Assembly (NCBI RefSeq): GCF_000368045.1
Contig: NZ_KB849234.1
Span: 433,102 to 497,101 of the forward strand
Reading direction: 5' to 3'
Length of the DNA: 64,000 nt
DNA from: Acinetobacter johnsonii CIP 64.6
GTDB taxonomy: Bacteria; Pseudomonadota; Gammaproteobacteria; Pseudomonadales; Moraxellaceae
The notes beneath the pieces are model-generated. The model was not told where the DNA came from, did not search any database, and was given only the letters and a program-made list of their open reading frames with translations. Numbering within the stretch: the first letter of the stretch is position 1; each line of letters begins with the position of its first letter. A program made the position numbers and the translations under genes. Positions 1-10,342 of the stretch are shown here, one piece after another.

Positions 1-29
1 ATATGGTTTTTATAGTGAGGAAGAGCTAG

Positions 30-665
30 GTGATCACAGTTTTAGTGGTAGATGACCATGAGTTAGTACGTACAGGGATTTGTCGAATGCTCGAGGACCA
101 TGCCGATGTTCAAGTCATTGGCCAAGCTGAATCTGGTGAAGAAGCAATTAACCTCGTCCGTCAACATCACCCAAATGTGGTTCTGTTAGATGTCAACATG
201 CCAGGTATTGGTGGAGTTGAAACCACACGCCGCTTACTGCAAACCGCACCCGAGACCAAAGTACTGGCAGTCAGTGGCCTAGCTGAAGAGCCTTATCCTT
301 CCCTGTTACTCAAAGCTGGCGCCAAAGGCTACATTACCAAAGGTGCGCCCGTGACCGAAATGGTCCGTGCGATTAATAAAGTGATGCAAGGCGGCAAATA
401 TTTCAGCGCTGATATTGCTGAACAACTGGCCAGTTCTTATCTATCGGATACACAAACCTCACCTTTTGATGCTCTGTCTGAACGTGAAATGCAGGTGGCG
501 ATGATGGTCGTGAATTGTATTAGTGCACAGGAAATTTCTGACAAGCTTTTTGTCAGCGTAAAAACGGTCAATACTTACCGTTACCGAATTTTTGAAAAGC
601 TCAACATTGACAGTGATGTGAAGCTGACTCACCTTGCTATTCGTTATGGTTTAATTAAACCCTGA
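30..665 (+). CDS. gacA: GacA/UvrY-type response regulator
   Basis: Two-component response regulator of the NarL/LuxR class, the GacA partner of a GacS hybrid kinase, which in related bacteria controls small regulatory RNAs, virulence and metabolism. The 211-residue protein has an N-terminal receiver domain with the acidic pair D8-D9, the phosphoacceptor D54 (VVLLDVNMPG) and K104 (YITKG). A LuxR-type helix-turn-helix follows at about residues 145-205 (LSEREMQV, SVKTVNTYRYRIFEKL). The start is GTG, preceded by a GAGGAAG ribosome site. It lies just upstream of pilS, separated by 21 bases, so the three regulators may be co-transcribed. Family and name are clear; the regulon cannot be seen here. 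Confidence 0.93.
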   Translation: MITVLVVDDHELVRTGICRMLEDHADVQVIGQAESGEEAINLVRQHHPNVVLLDVNMPGIGGVETTRRLLQTAPETKVLAVSGLAEEPYPSLLLKAGAKGYITKGAPVTEMVRAINKVMQGGKYFSADIAEQLASSYLSDTQTSPFDALSEREMQVAMMVVNCISAQEISDKLFVSVKTVNTYRYRIFEKLNIDSDVKLTHLAIRYGLIKP

Positions 666-686
666 TGCAAGCTGACTAACACCCAC

Positions 687-2255
687 ATGCTGCAATACTC
701 AACCAATATTCAGTTAAATCAATACCGTCTAGGTGTTTGGTATGCGTCTTATCGACTGTTTATTGGTTGCTGTTTATTGTTGGTTTATCTGCTGACTTAT
801 GAGCAACTGTTTTCCAATTATCAATATCCAGTATTGTATCGTTCTGTCCTGATTGGCTTTATTTTTATCAGTGCCTTTCAGCTATTGAGCCTCAAGCATG
901 TGCGCAAGCGCATACCACTTCAGCTCACCTTGTTATTTATCGTCGATGTCATTAGCCTCAGCTTACTTACTTTCGCCACCGATGGTCCGAACTTACAGTT
1001 AAGTTTATTGTTTGTGATCACGATCTTTGCCTCTTGTGTATTGGTCGATAAACAAAAAGCACTCATCATTACGTTGATTGCTGTGATTACACTGGTTTAT
1101 CAACACTTTATTGGAACGCTATTTTCAATTAGTTCACTGAATACCATTGGCAACAGTGCCGTGCTCGCCTTTTTGTTCTTTGTGGTTTATGGGTCTGGAC
1201 AAATTGCAGTACGACGTTTTCAAGTCCTTGAAAATTTAAACTTCTATCAGTCCCAAGAACTGGATCAACTGCAAAACATTAACCGTTATATTTTAGAGCA
1301 AACCGAGCTCGGCTATTTGGTTCTCGATGAAAACTGCCACATGGTGCTGAGTAATCCTGCCGCATGTGCATTATTGGGTATCTCCCCGATTTATGCTCAC
1401 GATAAATATCCTTTGTACAAAGCACAGCCTGATTTATTTGAACTCCTCAAATTCGACCAACTGAAGAATGGAGAAAAATTCCAATTTACATCCCAGCTGA
1501 GTCGCTTTCAAATTCAGATCGAAATTCAAAAACTACAAGTACCGAATCAGACACTCACCTTATTCGTCCTGCAAGATGCACAAAAAATTAATCAACGTGT
1601 ACAACAACTCAAACTGGCTGCACTGGGTCAACTTTCTGCCAGCATTGCACATGAAATCCGCAATCCACTGGCAGCCATCACGCAAGCCAATGAATTAATG
1701 CAACTTAACGACCCACAACAAGAACTGTTGCATAACATGATTGCCAAACAAGCCTCACGGATTGATAAAATTATTGGCGATACACTGAACATGGCACGCA
1801 GTAAAGAAACCTATCCGACCTTGATTGATGTCGCCTCTTTTTTAGAACGTTTTATCGTTGAAGATTTGCCCGATGTCAAAGATCAAATTGATTACCGCAT
1901 TTCCGATCAAGCTCAGATTCAGTTTGATGAACAACAACTGAGGCAAGTGCTGATCAACCTGATTCGAAATGCCATTCGGCATAATGCAGCTGAAGCCGAG
2001 CACATTCACATTCGAGTCTATAGCTATAAAAACCTCGTCCACATTGATGTCTGCGATTTTGGTGAAGGGGTCGCCACTCAGGATCAAAGCACCCTGTTTC
2101 AACCGTTTTTTAGTACCTCAATCAATGGAACTGGGTTAGGATTATATTTATCCCATAGTTTCTGCGAAGCCAACCAAGCTAAGCTATACTATGTAGAACA
2201 AAAAATAGGGGCATGCTTTCGGATTGAATGCCCCCGTATAAACAATGACGTGTAA
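687..2255 (+). CDS. pilS: PilS sensor histidine kinase
   Basis: Membrane histidine kinase of the PilS family, which with PilR controls pilin transcription and twitching motility. About six hydrophobic segments occupy residues 20-175, followed by a PAS-like region (about 200-290). The dimerisation/phosphoacceptor box SIAHEIRNPLAA has its histidine at about residue 322. The ATPase domain has the N box (LINLIRNAIRHN), G1 (DFGEGV) and G2 (GTGLGLYL). The gene is followed after 15 bases by pilR, the expected operon pair. 522 residues is the usual length for the family. Confidence 0.93.
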   Translation: MLQYSTNIQLNQYRLGVWYASYRLFIGCCLLLVYLLTYEQLFSNYQYPVLYRSVLIGFIFISAFQLLSLKHVRKRIPLQLTLLFIVDVISLSLLTFATDGPNLQLSLLFVITIFASCVLVDKQKALIITLIAVITLVYQHFIGTLFSISSLNTIGNSAVLAFLFFVVYGSGQIAVRRFQVLENLNFYQSQELDQLQNINRYILEQTELGYLVLDENCHMVLSNPAACALLGISPIYAHDKYPLYKAQPDLFELLKFDQLKNGEKFQFTSQLSRFQIQIEIQKLQVPNQTLTLFVLQDAQKINQRVQQLKLAALGQLSASIAHEIRNPLAAITQANELMQLNDPQQELLHNMIAKQASRIDKIIGDTLNMARSKETYPTLIDVASFLERFIVEDLPDVKDQIDYRISDQAQIQFDEQQLRQVLINLIRNAIRHNAAEAEHIHIRVYSYKNLVHIDVCDFGEGVATQDQSTLFQPFFSTSINGTGLGLYLSHSFCEANQAKLYYVEQKIGACFRIECPRINNDV

Positions 2256-2270
2256 TTTTTGGGGTTAAAC

Positions 2271-3692
2271 GTGGAAAAAAAACCACTTGTTTTATTGGTG
2301 GATGACGAACAAGACTTATGTACACTGATGCAAATGTCTTTAAGTCGGATGGGGATTGATACACATATTGCCTATCGCTTACAAGAGGCGGTTCAAGCCC
2401 TGAAAACGCATCAATATGATGCCTGTCTAACCGATCTGAATTTACCCGATGGTAATGGCCTGAGCTTGGTCGATTTTATTGCTCAAAATTATCCTAATTT
2501 ACCCGTTGCTGTGCTGACTGCTTACGGCAATATGGATATTGCGATTGCAGCACTTAAAGCTGGTGCTTTTGATTTTGTCAGTAAACCAATCAACCAAAAA
2601 CATTTAGAGCAACTTTTACAAAAAGCCTTTAATCAGCCCATCAGTCAGCTGCATATCCAAGAAGATACGCTTGAACATCGTCTGCTGATTGGTCAGTCTC
2701 TTCCTATTCAACAGCTACGCATAACCTTAAAGAAAATTGCACGCTCGCAAGCCCCTGTCTTTATTACGGGTGAATCAGGCACTGGCAAAGAAGTGGTGGC
2801 TAATCTGGTACATCGCCTGAGCAATCGCAATGAAGGGCCATTTATTGCCATTAACTGCGGTGCCATACCGACCGAACTGATGGAAAGTGAATTGTTTGGA
2901 CACCGTAAAGGCAGCTTCACAGGGGCCACTCAAGACAAACAAGGGCTGATTCTCTCTGCACATGGCGGTAGTTTATTTTTAGATGAAATTGCCGAGTTAC
3001 CGCTCACTATGCAGGTGAAACTGCTGCGCGCGGTACAAGAAAAACGCATTCGCCCAATTGGGAGTGACACGGAAATTGATGTCGATTTTCGTGTGATTAG
3101 TGCCAGCCATCAAGACCTAGAAGCACTGGTACAACAAGGCAAGTTCCGTCAGGATTTGTACTTCCGCATCCATGTCATGGACATTGTGCTGCCAGCCCTA
3201 CGTGAGCGTGGCAATGACATTATTCTTTTAGCACAACATTTCATTCAGAAAATCTGCCAAGAATGGGACATCCCAGTCAAAGCATTGAGTGAACGTGCAC
3301 GTGAATTTTTATTGGCCCAATATTATCCAGGCAATGTGCGTGAATTACGCAATATGATGGAACGTGCCATCACTTTAAGTGATGAAAGCAGTATCGACTT
3401 ACCGCACTTGCAAACAGCCCCACTGCGACCAATTGCTCAGACCAACTATGCCAATGCCACGCAACAAGGTACTGTTGGCAATGATCAACTCAGTCATATG
3501 CCTTCGCGTAAATTACCCGAAGAGGGTTTAGAGCTGTATTTAGAAAAAATTGAAAAAGAAATTTTGATGAATGCGCTCAATCTTACCCACTGGAACCGAA
3601 CACTGGCGGCTAAAAAGCTCGGCATGTCTTTCCGTTCTTTACGTTATCGCTTGAAGAAATTCGGGCTAGATGGCGAAGACGATTCCGTTTAG
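2271..3692 (+). CDS. pilR: PilR sigma-54-dependent response regulator
   Basis: NtrC-class activator paired with PilS; it is expected to activate the sigma-54 promoter of pilA. A receiver domain lies at residues 5-120. The AAA+ domain has Walker A GESGTGKE, the sigma-54 contact loop GSFTGA (serine replacing the common alanine) and Walker B LFLDEIAEL. A Fis-type helix-turn-helix sits at the C-terminus (NRTLAAKKLGMSFRSLRYRL). I place the start at GTG 2271 because GGGG stands six bases upstream; a TTG four codons earlier is possible. The stop is only four bases from the convergent ctpA stop, with no terminator between them, so the two transcripts probably overlap. Confidence 0.94.
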   Translation: MEKKPLVLLVDDEQDLCTLMQMSLSRMGIDTHIAYRLQEAVQALKTHQYDACLTDLNLPDGNGLSLVDFIAQNYPNLPVAVLTAYGNMDIAIAALKAGAFDFVSKPINQKHLEQLLQKAFNQPISQLHIQEDTLEHRLLIGQSLPIQQLRITLKKIARSQAPVFITGESGTGKEVVANLVHRLSNRNEGPFIAINCGAIPTELMESELFGHRKGSFTGATQDKQGLILSAHGGSLFLDEIAELPLTMQVKLLRAVQEKRIRPIGSDTEIDVDFRVISASHQDLEALVQQGKFRQDLYFRIHVMDIVLPALRERGNDIILLAQHFIQKICQEWDIPVKALSERAREFLLAQYYPGNVRELRNMMERAITLSDESSIDLPHLQTAPLRPIAQTNYANATQQGTVGNDQLSHMPSRKLPEEGLELYLEKIEKEILMNALNLTHWNRTLAAKKLGMSFRSLRYRLKKFGLDGEDDSV

Positions 3693-3696
3693 AGAC

Positions 3697-4872
3697 TTAA
3701 CGACGGTTAATTAGAATCTCTGCCACATGTTCAACATAGCTTTCGTCTTTGAGTTCATGTGGCATTGGATACACCTGATTTGGCGCAATCCCTACCCCTT
3801 CAATCATCCGACCACTTGGGGTGTAATAGTGAGATACCGTCATTTGCAAAGCTGCGCCATTCGACAATGGAAATAGTTTCTGTACCACGCCCTTACCATA
3901 ACTTTTTTCACCAATCACCCACGCCCGTCCATGCTCCTTCAGCGCAGCGGTAAACACCTCCGCGGCCGATGCAGAACGGTCATTAATCAGAATCCCCACT
4001 TTTAAATTTTGAAACTCTAGACTTGGTAAAGCTTGGAACTGCTGATCCCCTTCGGAACGACTTTGGGTTGAAACAATCACCCCTTGGTTTAAGAATAAAT
4101 CGGCAGATTCAACTGCGGCAGACAACAGCCCCCCGGGATTATTTCTGAGGTCTATCAAGACCGCTTTTAAACGCGAAGACTGATGCTCTTCAATCAACTG
4201 CTGAATTTCATTGGCCGTATCCTGTTGGAACACCCGCACCTTGAGCACCAAAACTTGGTTATTCAACAGTTGCGCCTGAATATCGGTTTCAACCTTTTTG
4301 GTTCGAACTAAATTGATCGGCGTTGAATTGGCTTTTAACTGTAGGCTGATGGTACTACCAATCGCACCACTGAGTAATTCATTGACTTGAGCATGGTTGA
4401 GCTTGCGTAGCTCTTGATCATCCACTTTAAAAACGGAGATCCCATTTTTTAAGCCCAGTTTGCTGGAATCTGAGTCAGGTTTTAATCCACGAATCAGCCA
4501 TTGTTGTAAGCGAGAATCAAACTCTAAGCTGAAGTCAACTGAAGCCAAATCCCCTTCGGTATATTGCACCAGTTGTTTATATTCTTGAGGAGATAAATAG
4601 CGAGAATAACGGTCTAAGCCACTGACTAAACCTTTAATGGCCTGTTGAAATAGTGCTTCATCACTACGTTCAGCCACATAATTGTCTTTGACTAAACCGT
4701 AGATTTGCACAAATTGTTGAATGGATTCAATCGGAACCTCAACATAACCTTGTTCCAATTCATCATCAAAAGCGGGTGCTGCCGCTGTTTTTGCAACAGC
4801 CCCCATCGGGTGGATCAGACTCAGACCTAAAGCAATCACTACACCTATTGAAGTCCACGATGCTTTTGCCAT
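3697..4872 (-). CDS. ctpA: Carboxy-terminal processing protease (S41)
   Basis: Periplasmic serine protease of the S41/CtpA family, which trims envelope proteins and controls peptidoglycan hydrolases in related bacteria. It has an N-terminal signal segment ending near AVAKTAAA, a PDZ domain (about residues 105-185) and a catalytic domain. The Ser/Lys dyad is visible in DRSASAAEVF and GEKSYGKGVVQ. The start has GGTGGG five bases upstream. It follows gpmI in the same direction with an 18-base gap, forming a probable gpmI-ctpA operon. The murein hydrolase activator gene often found between these two in gammaproteobacteria is absent. Confidence 0.9.
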   Translation of the reverse strand: MAKASWTSIGVVIALGLSLIHPMGAVAKTAAAPAFDDELEQGYVEVPIESIQQFVQIYGLVKDNYVAERSDEALFQQAIKGLVSGLDRYSRYLSPQEYKQLVQYTEGDLASVDFSLEFDSRLQQWLIRGLKPDSDSSKLGLKNGISVFKVDDQELRKLNHAQVNELLSGAIGSTISLQLKANSTPINLVRTKKVETDIQAQLLNNQVLVLKVRVFQQDTANEIQQLIEEHQSSRLKAVLIDLRNNPGGLLSAAVESADLFLNQGVIVSTQSRSEGDQQFQALPSLEFQNLKVGILINDRSASAAEVFTAALKEHGRAWVIGEKSYGKGVVQKLFPLSNGAALQMTVSHYYTPSGRMIEGVGIAPNQVYPMPHELKDESYVEHVAEILINRR

Positions 4873-4890
4873 TTACCCACCCAAATTGAT

Positions 4891-6438
4891 TTATACGTCT
4901 AATGTAATTAAGTTACGACCTTGCATGTCTGCTGGAACAGGAAGATGCATCAAGCTTAACAAGGTTGGTGCGACATCGGCCAGTACGCCCCCCTCAGCAA
5001 TAGTAGCTTGAGTTGGGCCGACATAGATAAAAGGCACCAATTCTGTCGTATGCTGGGTATGCACCTGACCACTGTGATAATCCTGCATTTGTTCAACATT
5101 ACCATGGTCAGCCGTAATTAACATATGGCCTTTTTGTGCCATCACCGCCTCATAGACACGGCCTAAGCATAAATCAACAGCTTCCACTGCTTTCACAGCT
5201 GCATTAAACACGCCCGTATGACCCACCATATCGCCATTGGCATAGTTCACCACCAATAGATCAAACTCACCAGAGTTAATCGCAGCCACCAATTCATCGG
5301 TTACTTCATAGGCGCTCATTTCTGGCTTGAGGTCATAAGTAGCCACATTCGGTGATGGAATCAAAATACGTTTTTCACCCGGATATTCATCTTCACGACC
5401 ACCACTGAAGAAGAACGTCACATGCGCGTATTTCTCAGTTTCAGCAATACGTAATTGGGTTTTACCAAGGTCTGAAAGATATTCACCAATCGAGTTTTTT
5501 AATGCTTCAGGCATATACGCCACAGGTGCATCAATACTGGCTTGGTAGCGTGTCAACATCACAAACTTAGATAAGTTTGGTACAACTTTACGCGCAAAGC
5601 CTGCAAAATCTTTTTCAACAAACGCTTTGGTAATTTCACGCGCACGATCCGCACGGAAATTCATAAAGACGATGCTGTCACCGTCTTCAACTTTCACAGC
5701 ATCGCCAATGCGTGTTGCTTTGACAAATTCATCAGATTCGTCTGCGGCATAAGCCAAGGCTAAACCTTCAACTGCTGTAGCTGCAGTACGTGTTGCTTCA
5801 GACTCTGTGAGTAAACGATAGGCTTGTTCCACACGGTCCCAACGGTTATCTCGATCCATCGCAAAATAACGACCAATCAGACTCACAATACGACCTTGAT
5901 TTGGATATTGAGCAAACAACGCATCTAATTTTTCTAAAGATGGCTGCGCACTGCGTGGCGGGGTATCACGACCATCTAGGAAGGCATGGAGATACACGGT
6001 TGCACCGCGTTTTAACGCAAGTTCAGCCATGGCAACAATATGGTCTTCGTGTGAATGCACCCCACCTTCAGACAATAGCCCCATGATGTGCAACGCACCA
6101 CCCGCTGCTTTGGCTTTCTCAACAGCATCAACCAAAACTTCATGTTCGAAAAAAGCACCCGTACGAATGTCTTTGGTGATTCGGGTAAAGTCTTGATAGA
6201 GCACACGACCTGCGCCCAAGTTCATATGGCCCACTTCAGAGTTACCCATTTGGCCATCTGGCAGACCCACGTCTTCACCAGAACCTGAAATTAAGCTATG
6301 CGGATGCTTTGCTTCAATCGCTGTTAAATTCGGTCGATTCGCTGCTAAAAATGCATTGTCTTCGATCGCTTCACGGTGTCCCACACCATCCATAATGACC
6401 AGTACGTGAGGGATTTTGCCAGCAGTTGCATCCGCCAT
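4891..6438 (-). CDS. gpmI: 2,3-bisphosphoglycerate-independent phosphoglycerate mutase
   Basis: Glycolytic enzyme interconverting 3- and 2-phosphoglycerate, dependent on manganese. The 515-residue protein belongs to the alkaline phosphatase superfamily. The phosphoserine nucleophile is S67 in GQMGNSEVGH. Metal ligands are seen in VIMDGVG, DGRDTPP, VNYANGDMVGHTG and ITADHGNVE. I use the ATG at 6438; a GTG three codons upstream is in frame but less well placed relative to the purine-rich ribosome site. It is first in the probable operon with ctpA. Confidence 0.96.
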   Translation of the reverse strand: MADATAGKIPHVLVIMDGVGHREAIEDNAFLAANRPNLTAIEAKHPHSLISGSGEDVGLPDGQMGNSEVGHMNLGAGRVLYQDFTRITKDIRTGAFFEHEVLVDAVEKAKAAGGALHIMGLLSEGGVHSHEDHIVAMAELALKRGATVYLHAFLDGRDTPPRSAQPSLEKLDALFAQYPNQGRIVSLIGRYFAMDRDNRWDRVEQAYRLLTESEATRTAATAVEGLALAYAADESDEFVKATRIGDAVKVEDGDSIVFMNFRADRAREITKAFVEKDFAGFARKVVPNLSKFVMLTRYQASIDAPVAYMPEALKNSIGEYLSDLGKTQLRIAETEKYAHVTFFFSGGREDEYPGEKRILIPSPNVATYDLKPEMSAYEVTDELVAAINSGEFDLLVVNYANGDMVGHTGVFNAAVKAVEAVDLCLGRVYEAVMAQKGHMLITADHGNVEQMQDYHSGQVHTQHTTELVPFIYVGPTQATIAEGGVLADVAPTLLSLMHLPVPADMQGRNLITLDV

Positions 6439-6561
6439 AATAAGCACTCTTTTTTTGTCTACAAATTCATCGCTCTATCTTACCGAATTTTCGGTCAAGA
6501 CTCTATGCAGGCATGATGGTTTAACACCATCATCCGCATTGTTTTCTTCAATATCGTACAG

Positions 6562-7632
6562 TTATCGCGCACGTTGTAATAAATAACCACCTGCGACAAA
6601 CATCAGTAAAATCGGCACAAAAACAAACCATGCGGGTGAAGGCGAATAAACCAAACTTGCATAACCCAAGAAGTCTTGCAGGTAAAAGAAACCTAAGCCT
6701 GTAAACAGTGCAATCACCAAACGAAAGCCCATCGATTGTTGACGCAGTGGGCCAAAAATAAAGGAACAAGCAATCAACACTAAAGCAATTAAGGCAAATG
6801 GAGACGCCACTTTTTGCCAAAAAGCCAACTGATAAGTTTTAGGCACTTGGCTGTATTCATGCATATAGCTCATGAAACTGACCAATTGACTCGGTGAAAG
6901 GTCTTCAGGGTCAATCGTCACCATGTGCACATATTTCGGCTGCAGTGCCAGTGCCAAAGGCGTTTCAGCGGCCTTTTGTGCCGTGGCGTTGCCTGTCGGT
7001 AGTAAATCAACTTGGGCGGTATTTTCTAAAATCCAACGACCATCTTGCACAAACTGACCTTGCTCAGCATTTAAAACGCCTTTCAAACGAGCATTATTGT
7101 CAAAATCGACCACTTGCACATTTTTCAGCTGACCTTGAGAATTGGCATAATCGACATAAATAAAACGCTGCCCTTCTCGTGTCCAGTAACCACGTACTTC
7201 ACCAAGTTCAGCCGCAGTTCGATGGCTTTTCACACCTTTGGCTTGCTCATTGGTATAAGGAATCACCCATTCACTTAAAGCAAATGACAGCACCACCAAA
7301 ATTAAAGCCGAACGAATCACCCAACCAACAATCCGCCAGAGACTCACCCCCACCGAGCGCATCACAATCAGCTCACTGTTTGAAGCCAAAGTGCCCAGTC
7401 CCAGTACTGAGCCAATTAACGCGGCAATGGGTAGAATCTCATAGAGATATTGCGGCGCCCCCCACAGTACATAACGTAAAGCATCCCAAGCGCCATAACC
7501 TTCTTTTAGGGAGCCTAACTCACCCAAATAAGTAAACAGAATTTGCAAGACCGATAAAATAGCGGTAGCACCCAGCATCGCCATCGCGGTGGTTTTGGTC
7601 ACATGTTTTGCGACTATACGACGTGCGAACAT
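6562..7632 (-). CDS. lptG: LPS export permease LptG
   Basis: Inner-membrane permease of the LptB2FGC complex that extracts lipopolysaccharide (lipooligosaccharide in Acinetobacter) from the inner membrane. It has three N-terminal membrane helices, a periplasmic beta-jellyroll region (about residues 130-265) and three C-terminal helices ending in a basic tail (LLQRAR). 356 residues is the family length. The start lies two bases after the lptF stop, so the two are co-transcribed and probably translationally linked. Confidence 0.93.
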   Translation of the reverse strand: MFARRIVAKHVTKTTAMAMLGATAILSVLQILFTYLGELGSLKEGYGAWDALRYVLWGAPQYLYEILPIAALIGSVLGLGTLASNSELIVMRSVGVSLWRIVGWVIRSALILVVLSFALSEWVIPYTNEQAKGVKSHRTAAELGEVRGYWTREGQRFIYVDYANSQGQLKNVQVVDFDNNARLKGVLNAEQGQFVQDGRWILENTAQVDLLPTGNATAQKAAETPLALALQPKYVHMVTIDPEDLSPSQLVSFMSYMHEYSQVPKTYQLAFWQKVASPFALIALVLIACSFIFGPLRQQSMGFRLVIALFTGLGFFYLQDFLGYASLVYSPSPAWFVFVPILLMFVAGGYLLQRAR

Positions 7633-7634
7633 GA

Positions 7635-8735
7635 TTAAGACCCCGCTCGTTGTAATGTTTTCTTAATTTTCGGGGCCAGCTTTTGTTTACGCGAAAACAA
7701 AGCCGCTGCTATCGCATAGATCACCAAAATCAATGGATAAGCCCCTATGCCCACCTCTTCTTTACTGACACGGGTTTTAATCGCCATCAGCGCCACGATT
7801 AAACTGGCAAAAATAAGCAATGCAGGGAACAGCTTTAAGTAACGTCCTTGGCGTGGACTCACTTCAGATAAAGCCACAGCGAGAAGCAACGCCACTACAA
7901 TGGCAAACGGTACAAAAATACGCCAGCCCAACTCACTCGCCACGACAGGATCATTACGATTATCCCAAAGTTTCATGGTGGACAATGCTTCAACATCGGC
8001 ACTTTCAAACTTCGCTTCTTTATCATTTTCTAAACGTAGTCGATAAGACTGAAACTCGGCTTGGCTATAACGCGGCTGTCCCGGATAAATTTCATAACGG
8101 CGACCTTGCACCAAATCCACCACATTGGCGGGATCATTTTCAATTTCAACCCGCGTGGCTTCTTTGGCCAAAATCATCACATCAGGCTTACCTTCTGCTT
8201 CAGCGCGTTGATAGAAGAAGATGTCTTTGAGGTTCTTACGGTCTTCGGATAAGTCACCCGCATAAATGGTATAAGGCCCCGATGAAATAAACTCTTTGGG
8301 TCGAACCAAATCAAAACCAGTACGCACCGCCTGACTGGTGGTGAGCTGCTCAAACTGACGAACACCCCACGGCGCCATCCAAAGCATCAGCACGGCTTGA
8401 ACAGCAAGAAACACCACGGTCATAGGAATCAGCAGTCGCCCCAATTGGTTACGACTGACGCCACTGCCATTGAGTACTGCCATTTCATGATCGACATACA
8501 GACGACCAAAAACCAGCATCAGTCCAATAAAAAAGCCTAGAGGAAGAATCAGCGTTAAAAATTCAGGCAAACGATAGCCAATAATGCTAAATAAAATACC
8601 TGCATCTAAGCGACCCTGCGCGGCTACGCCAAAATACTTGATCAAACGACCGCCCATCATGATCAAGGTCAATAAGGCGATCACAACCAAGGATGTCGAC
8701 ACCACTTGTTTGACCAGATAACGCCGAATAATCAA
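7635..8735 (-). CDS. lptF: LPS export permease LptF
   Basis: Partner of LptG in the LPS ABC exporter. It begins MIIRRYLVKQV, a typical LptF start, and has paired transmembrane segments at both ends with a periplasmic domain between (about residues 125-260). 366 residues. The gene is divergent from pepA; the 158 bases between them must hold both promoters. The lptF-pepA divergence is a common arrangement in gammaproteobacteria. Confidence 0.94.
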   Translation of the reverse strand: MIIRRYLVKQVVSTSLVVIALLTLIMMGGRLIKYFGVAAQGRLDAGILFSIIGYRLPEFLTLILPLGFFIGLMLVFGRLYVDHEMAVLNGSGVSRNQLGRLLIPMTVVFLAVQAVLMLWMAPWGVRQFEQLTTSQAVRTGFDLVRPKEFISSGPYTIYAGDLSEDRKNLKDIFFYQRAEAEGKPDVMILAKEATRVEIENDPANVVDLVQGRRYEIYPGQPRYSQAEFQSYRLRLENDKEAKFESADVEALSTMKLWDNRNDPVVASELGWRIFVPFAIVVALLLAVALSEVSPRQGRYLKLFPALLIFASLIVALMAIKTRVSKEEVGIGAYPLILVIYAIAAALFSRKQKLAPKIKKTLQRAGS

Positions 8736-8893
8736 ATTAATTCTTCCAAAAATAGGTGAATAAAAACTAGCGCTAGTTTACCCGAATAGTGAAAATATAA
8801 AACCTGTACTCTTGTTGCACTTTGCAACTCTATTCATGTTAATGTTTCAGTGGTTTAATCATTTTCAAACTTTATAAGGCTTAAATAAAACTT

Positions 8894-10342
8894 ATGAAAC
8901 TCTCTATTAATACGTCATTCACAGAGAATACGTCTAGCCAATTTTTGTTGATATTAGTAGATTCTGAAAACACGCAACACCTTGCAAATGCTTATCAAAT
9001 TAATGATTTAAACAACTTAATTGAAGCGACTCAGTTTAAAGCCGCGTTCAATGAAACCTTGAGCCTCATTGGTCAAATTCCAACAAGCCCCAATGCAGCC
9101 TTGGTCGGTGTCGGGAAAGCAGCTGAATTACAAGCGGCAAAGCTGGTGAAAATTGCTCAAACCATTATCAAAGCTTCACAAAAAAAATTCAAACACATCA
9201 GTCTTGACCTTTCAGTCCTTCCAGCTGAACTCCATTATTTATTTGCCCTCAGTTTGACGCATGCGGCATATGCTTTTGATGAATTCAAATCAAAAAAAGC
9301 AGACAACGTGCTTGAACAGATCAGCCTGATTGCTGCTGAGTCGCCGCTGAATGCTGCGCAACTTAAATTGATTGAAGCCGTGCAATCTGGTCAAAGCTTT
9401 GCTCGTGACTTAGGCAACCGTCCAGGCAATATCTGCTTCCCTGAATATTTGGCAGAGCAAGCCTTAGAACTGGCAGCCCAATATCCTGACCTACTCCGTG
9501 TTAATGTCCTTGATGAGCAGCAAATGGCTGATCTGGGCATGCATTCCTTCCTTGCGGTGAGCAAAGGTTCAGACCGCCCAGGCCGTATTATTACCCTTGA
9601 GTATCAAGCTGAACGTTCTGAAGCCCCAGTGGTCTTGGTCGGTAAAGGAATCACCTTTGATACTGGTGGCATTTCATTGAAACCGGGCGCTGGTATGGAT
9701 GAAATGAAATATGACATGTGTGGTGCAGCATCGGTTCTAGGGACGCTCCGTGCTCTGTGTGAATCACGTTTAGCCATTCATGTCGTAGGTACCATTGCTG
9801 CAGCTGAAAATATGCCTTCAGGCAAAGCTACACGTCCAGGTGACATCGTGAGCACCATGAGCGGTCAAACCGTTGAAATTTTAAATACCGATGCAGAAGG
9901 TCGTTTGGTGCTGTGCGACACATTGACCTATGTAAAACGCTTTAACCCTGAACTGGTCATTGATATTGCAACCTTAACAGGTGCCTGTGTCGTGGCACTC
10001 GGATCAGTATTAACAGGTATGTTTACCCCAGACGACAAACTGGCGGCCGAATTGTCTGAAGCTGGTCAAAATAGCTTTGACCGCGTCTGGCGCATGCCTG
10101 TGATTGATGACTATCAAGAACAGTTAGACTCTCCATTTGCCGATATCGCCAACATTGGTGGGCCCAAAGCTGGTGCCGTAACTGCGGCTTGCTTCTTGCA
10201 ACGTTTCACCCGTGATTACCGCTGGGCGCATTTGGACATCGCAGGTACAGCATGGAACTCGGGTGCCAATAAAGGGGCAACAGGTCGTCCAGTGCCATTA
10301 TTGATGCAATTCTTAGCTCATCGTGCGCAGTCTAATGGCTAA
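8894..10342 (+). CDS. pepA: Leucyl aminopeptidase
   Basis: Cytosolic M17 aminopeptidase with two metal ions that removes N-terminal leucine and other residues from peptides; PepA homologues can also bind DNA. The catalytic half carries the metal and active-site motifs VLVGKGITFDTGG and NTDAEGRLVL. 482 residues is the expected length. The last codons overlap the holC start by eight bases, as in many gammaproteobacteria. Confidence 0.96.
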   Translation: MKLSINTSFTENTSSQFLLILVDSENTQHLANAYQINDLNNLIEATQFKAAFNETLSLIGQIPTSPNAALVGVGKAAELQAAKLVKIAQTIIKASQKKFKHISLDLSVLPAELHYLFALSLTHAAYAFDEFKSKKADNVLEQISLIAAESPLNAAQLKLIEAVQSGQSFARDLGNRPGNICFPEYLAEQALELAAQYPDLLRVNVLDEQQMADLGMHSFLAVSKGSDRPGRIITLEYQAERSEAPVVLVGKGITFDTGGISLKPGAGMDEMKYDMCGAASVLGTLRALCESRLAIHVVGTIAAAENMPSGKATRPGDIVSTMSGQTVEILNTDAEGRLVLCDTLTYVKRFNPELVIDIATLTGACVVALGSVLTGMFTPDDKLAAELSEAGQNSFDRVWRMPVIDDYQEQLDSPFADIANIGGPKAGAVTAACFLQRFTRDYRWAHLDIAGTAWNSGANKGATGRPVPLLMQFLAHRAQSNG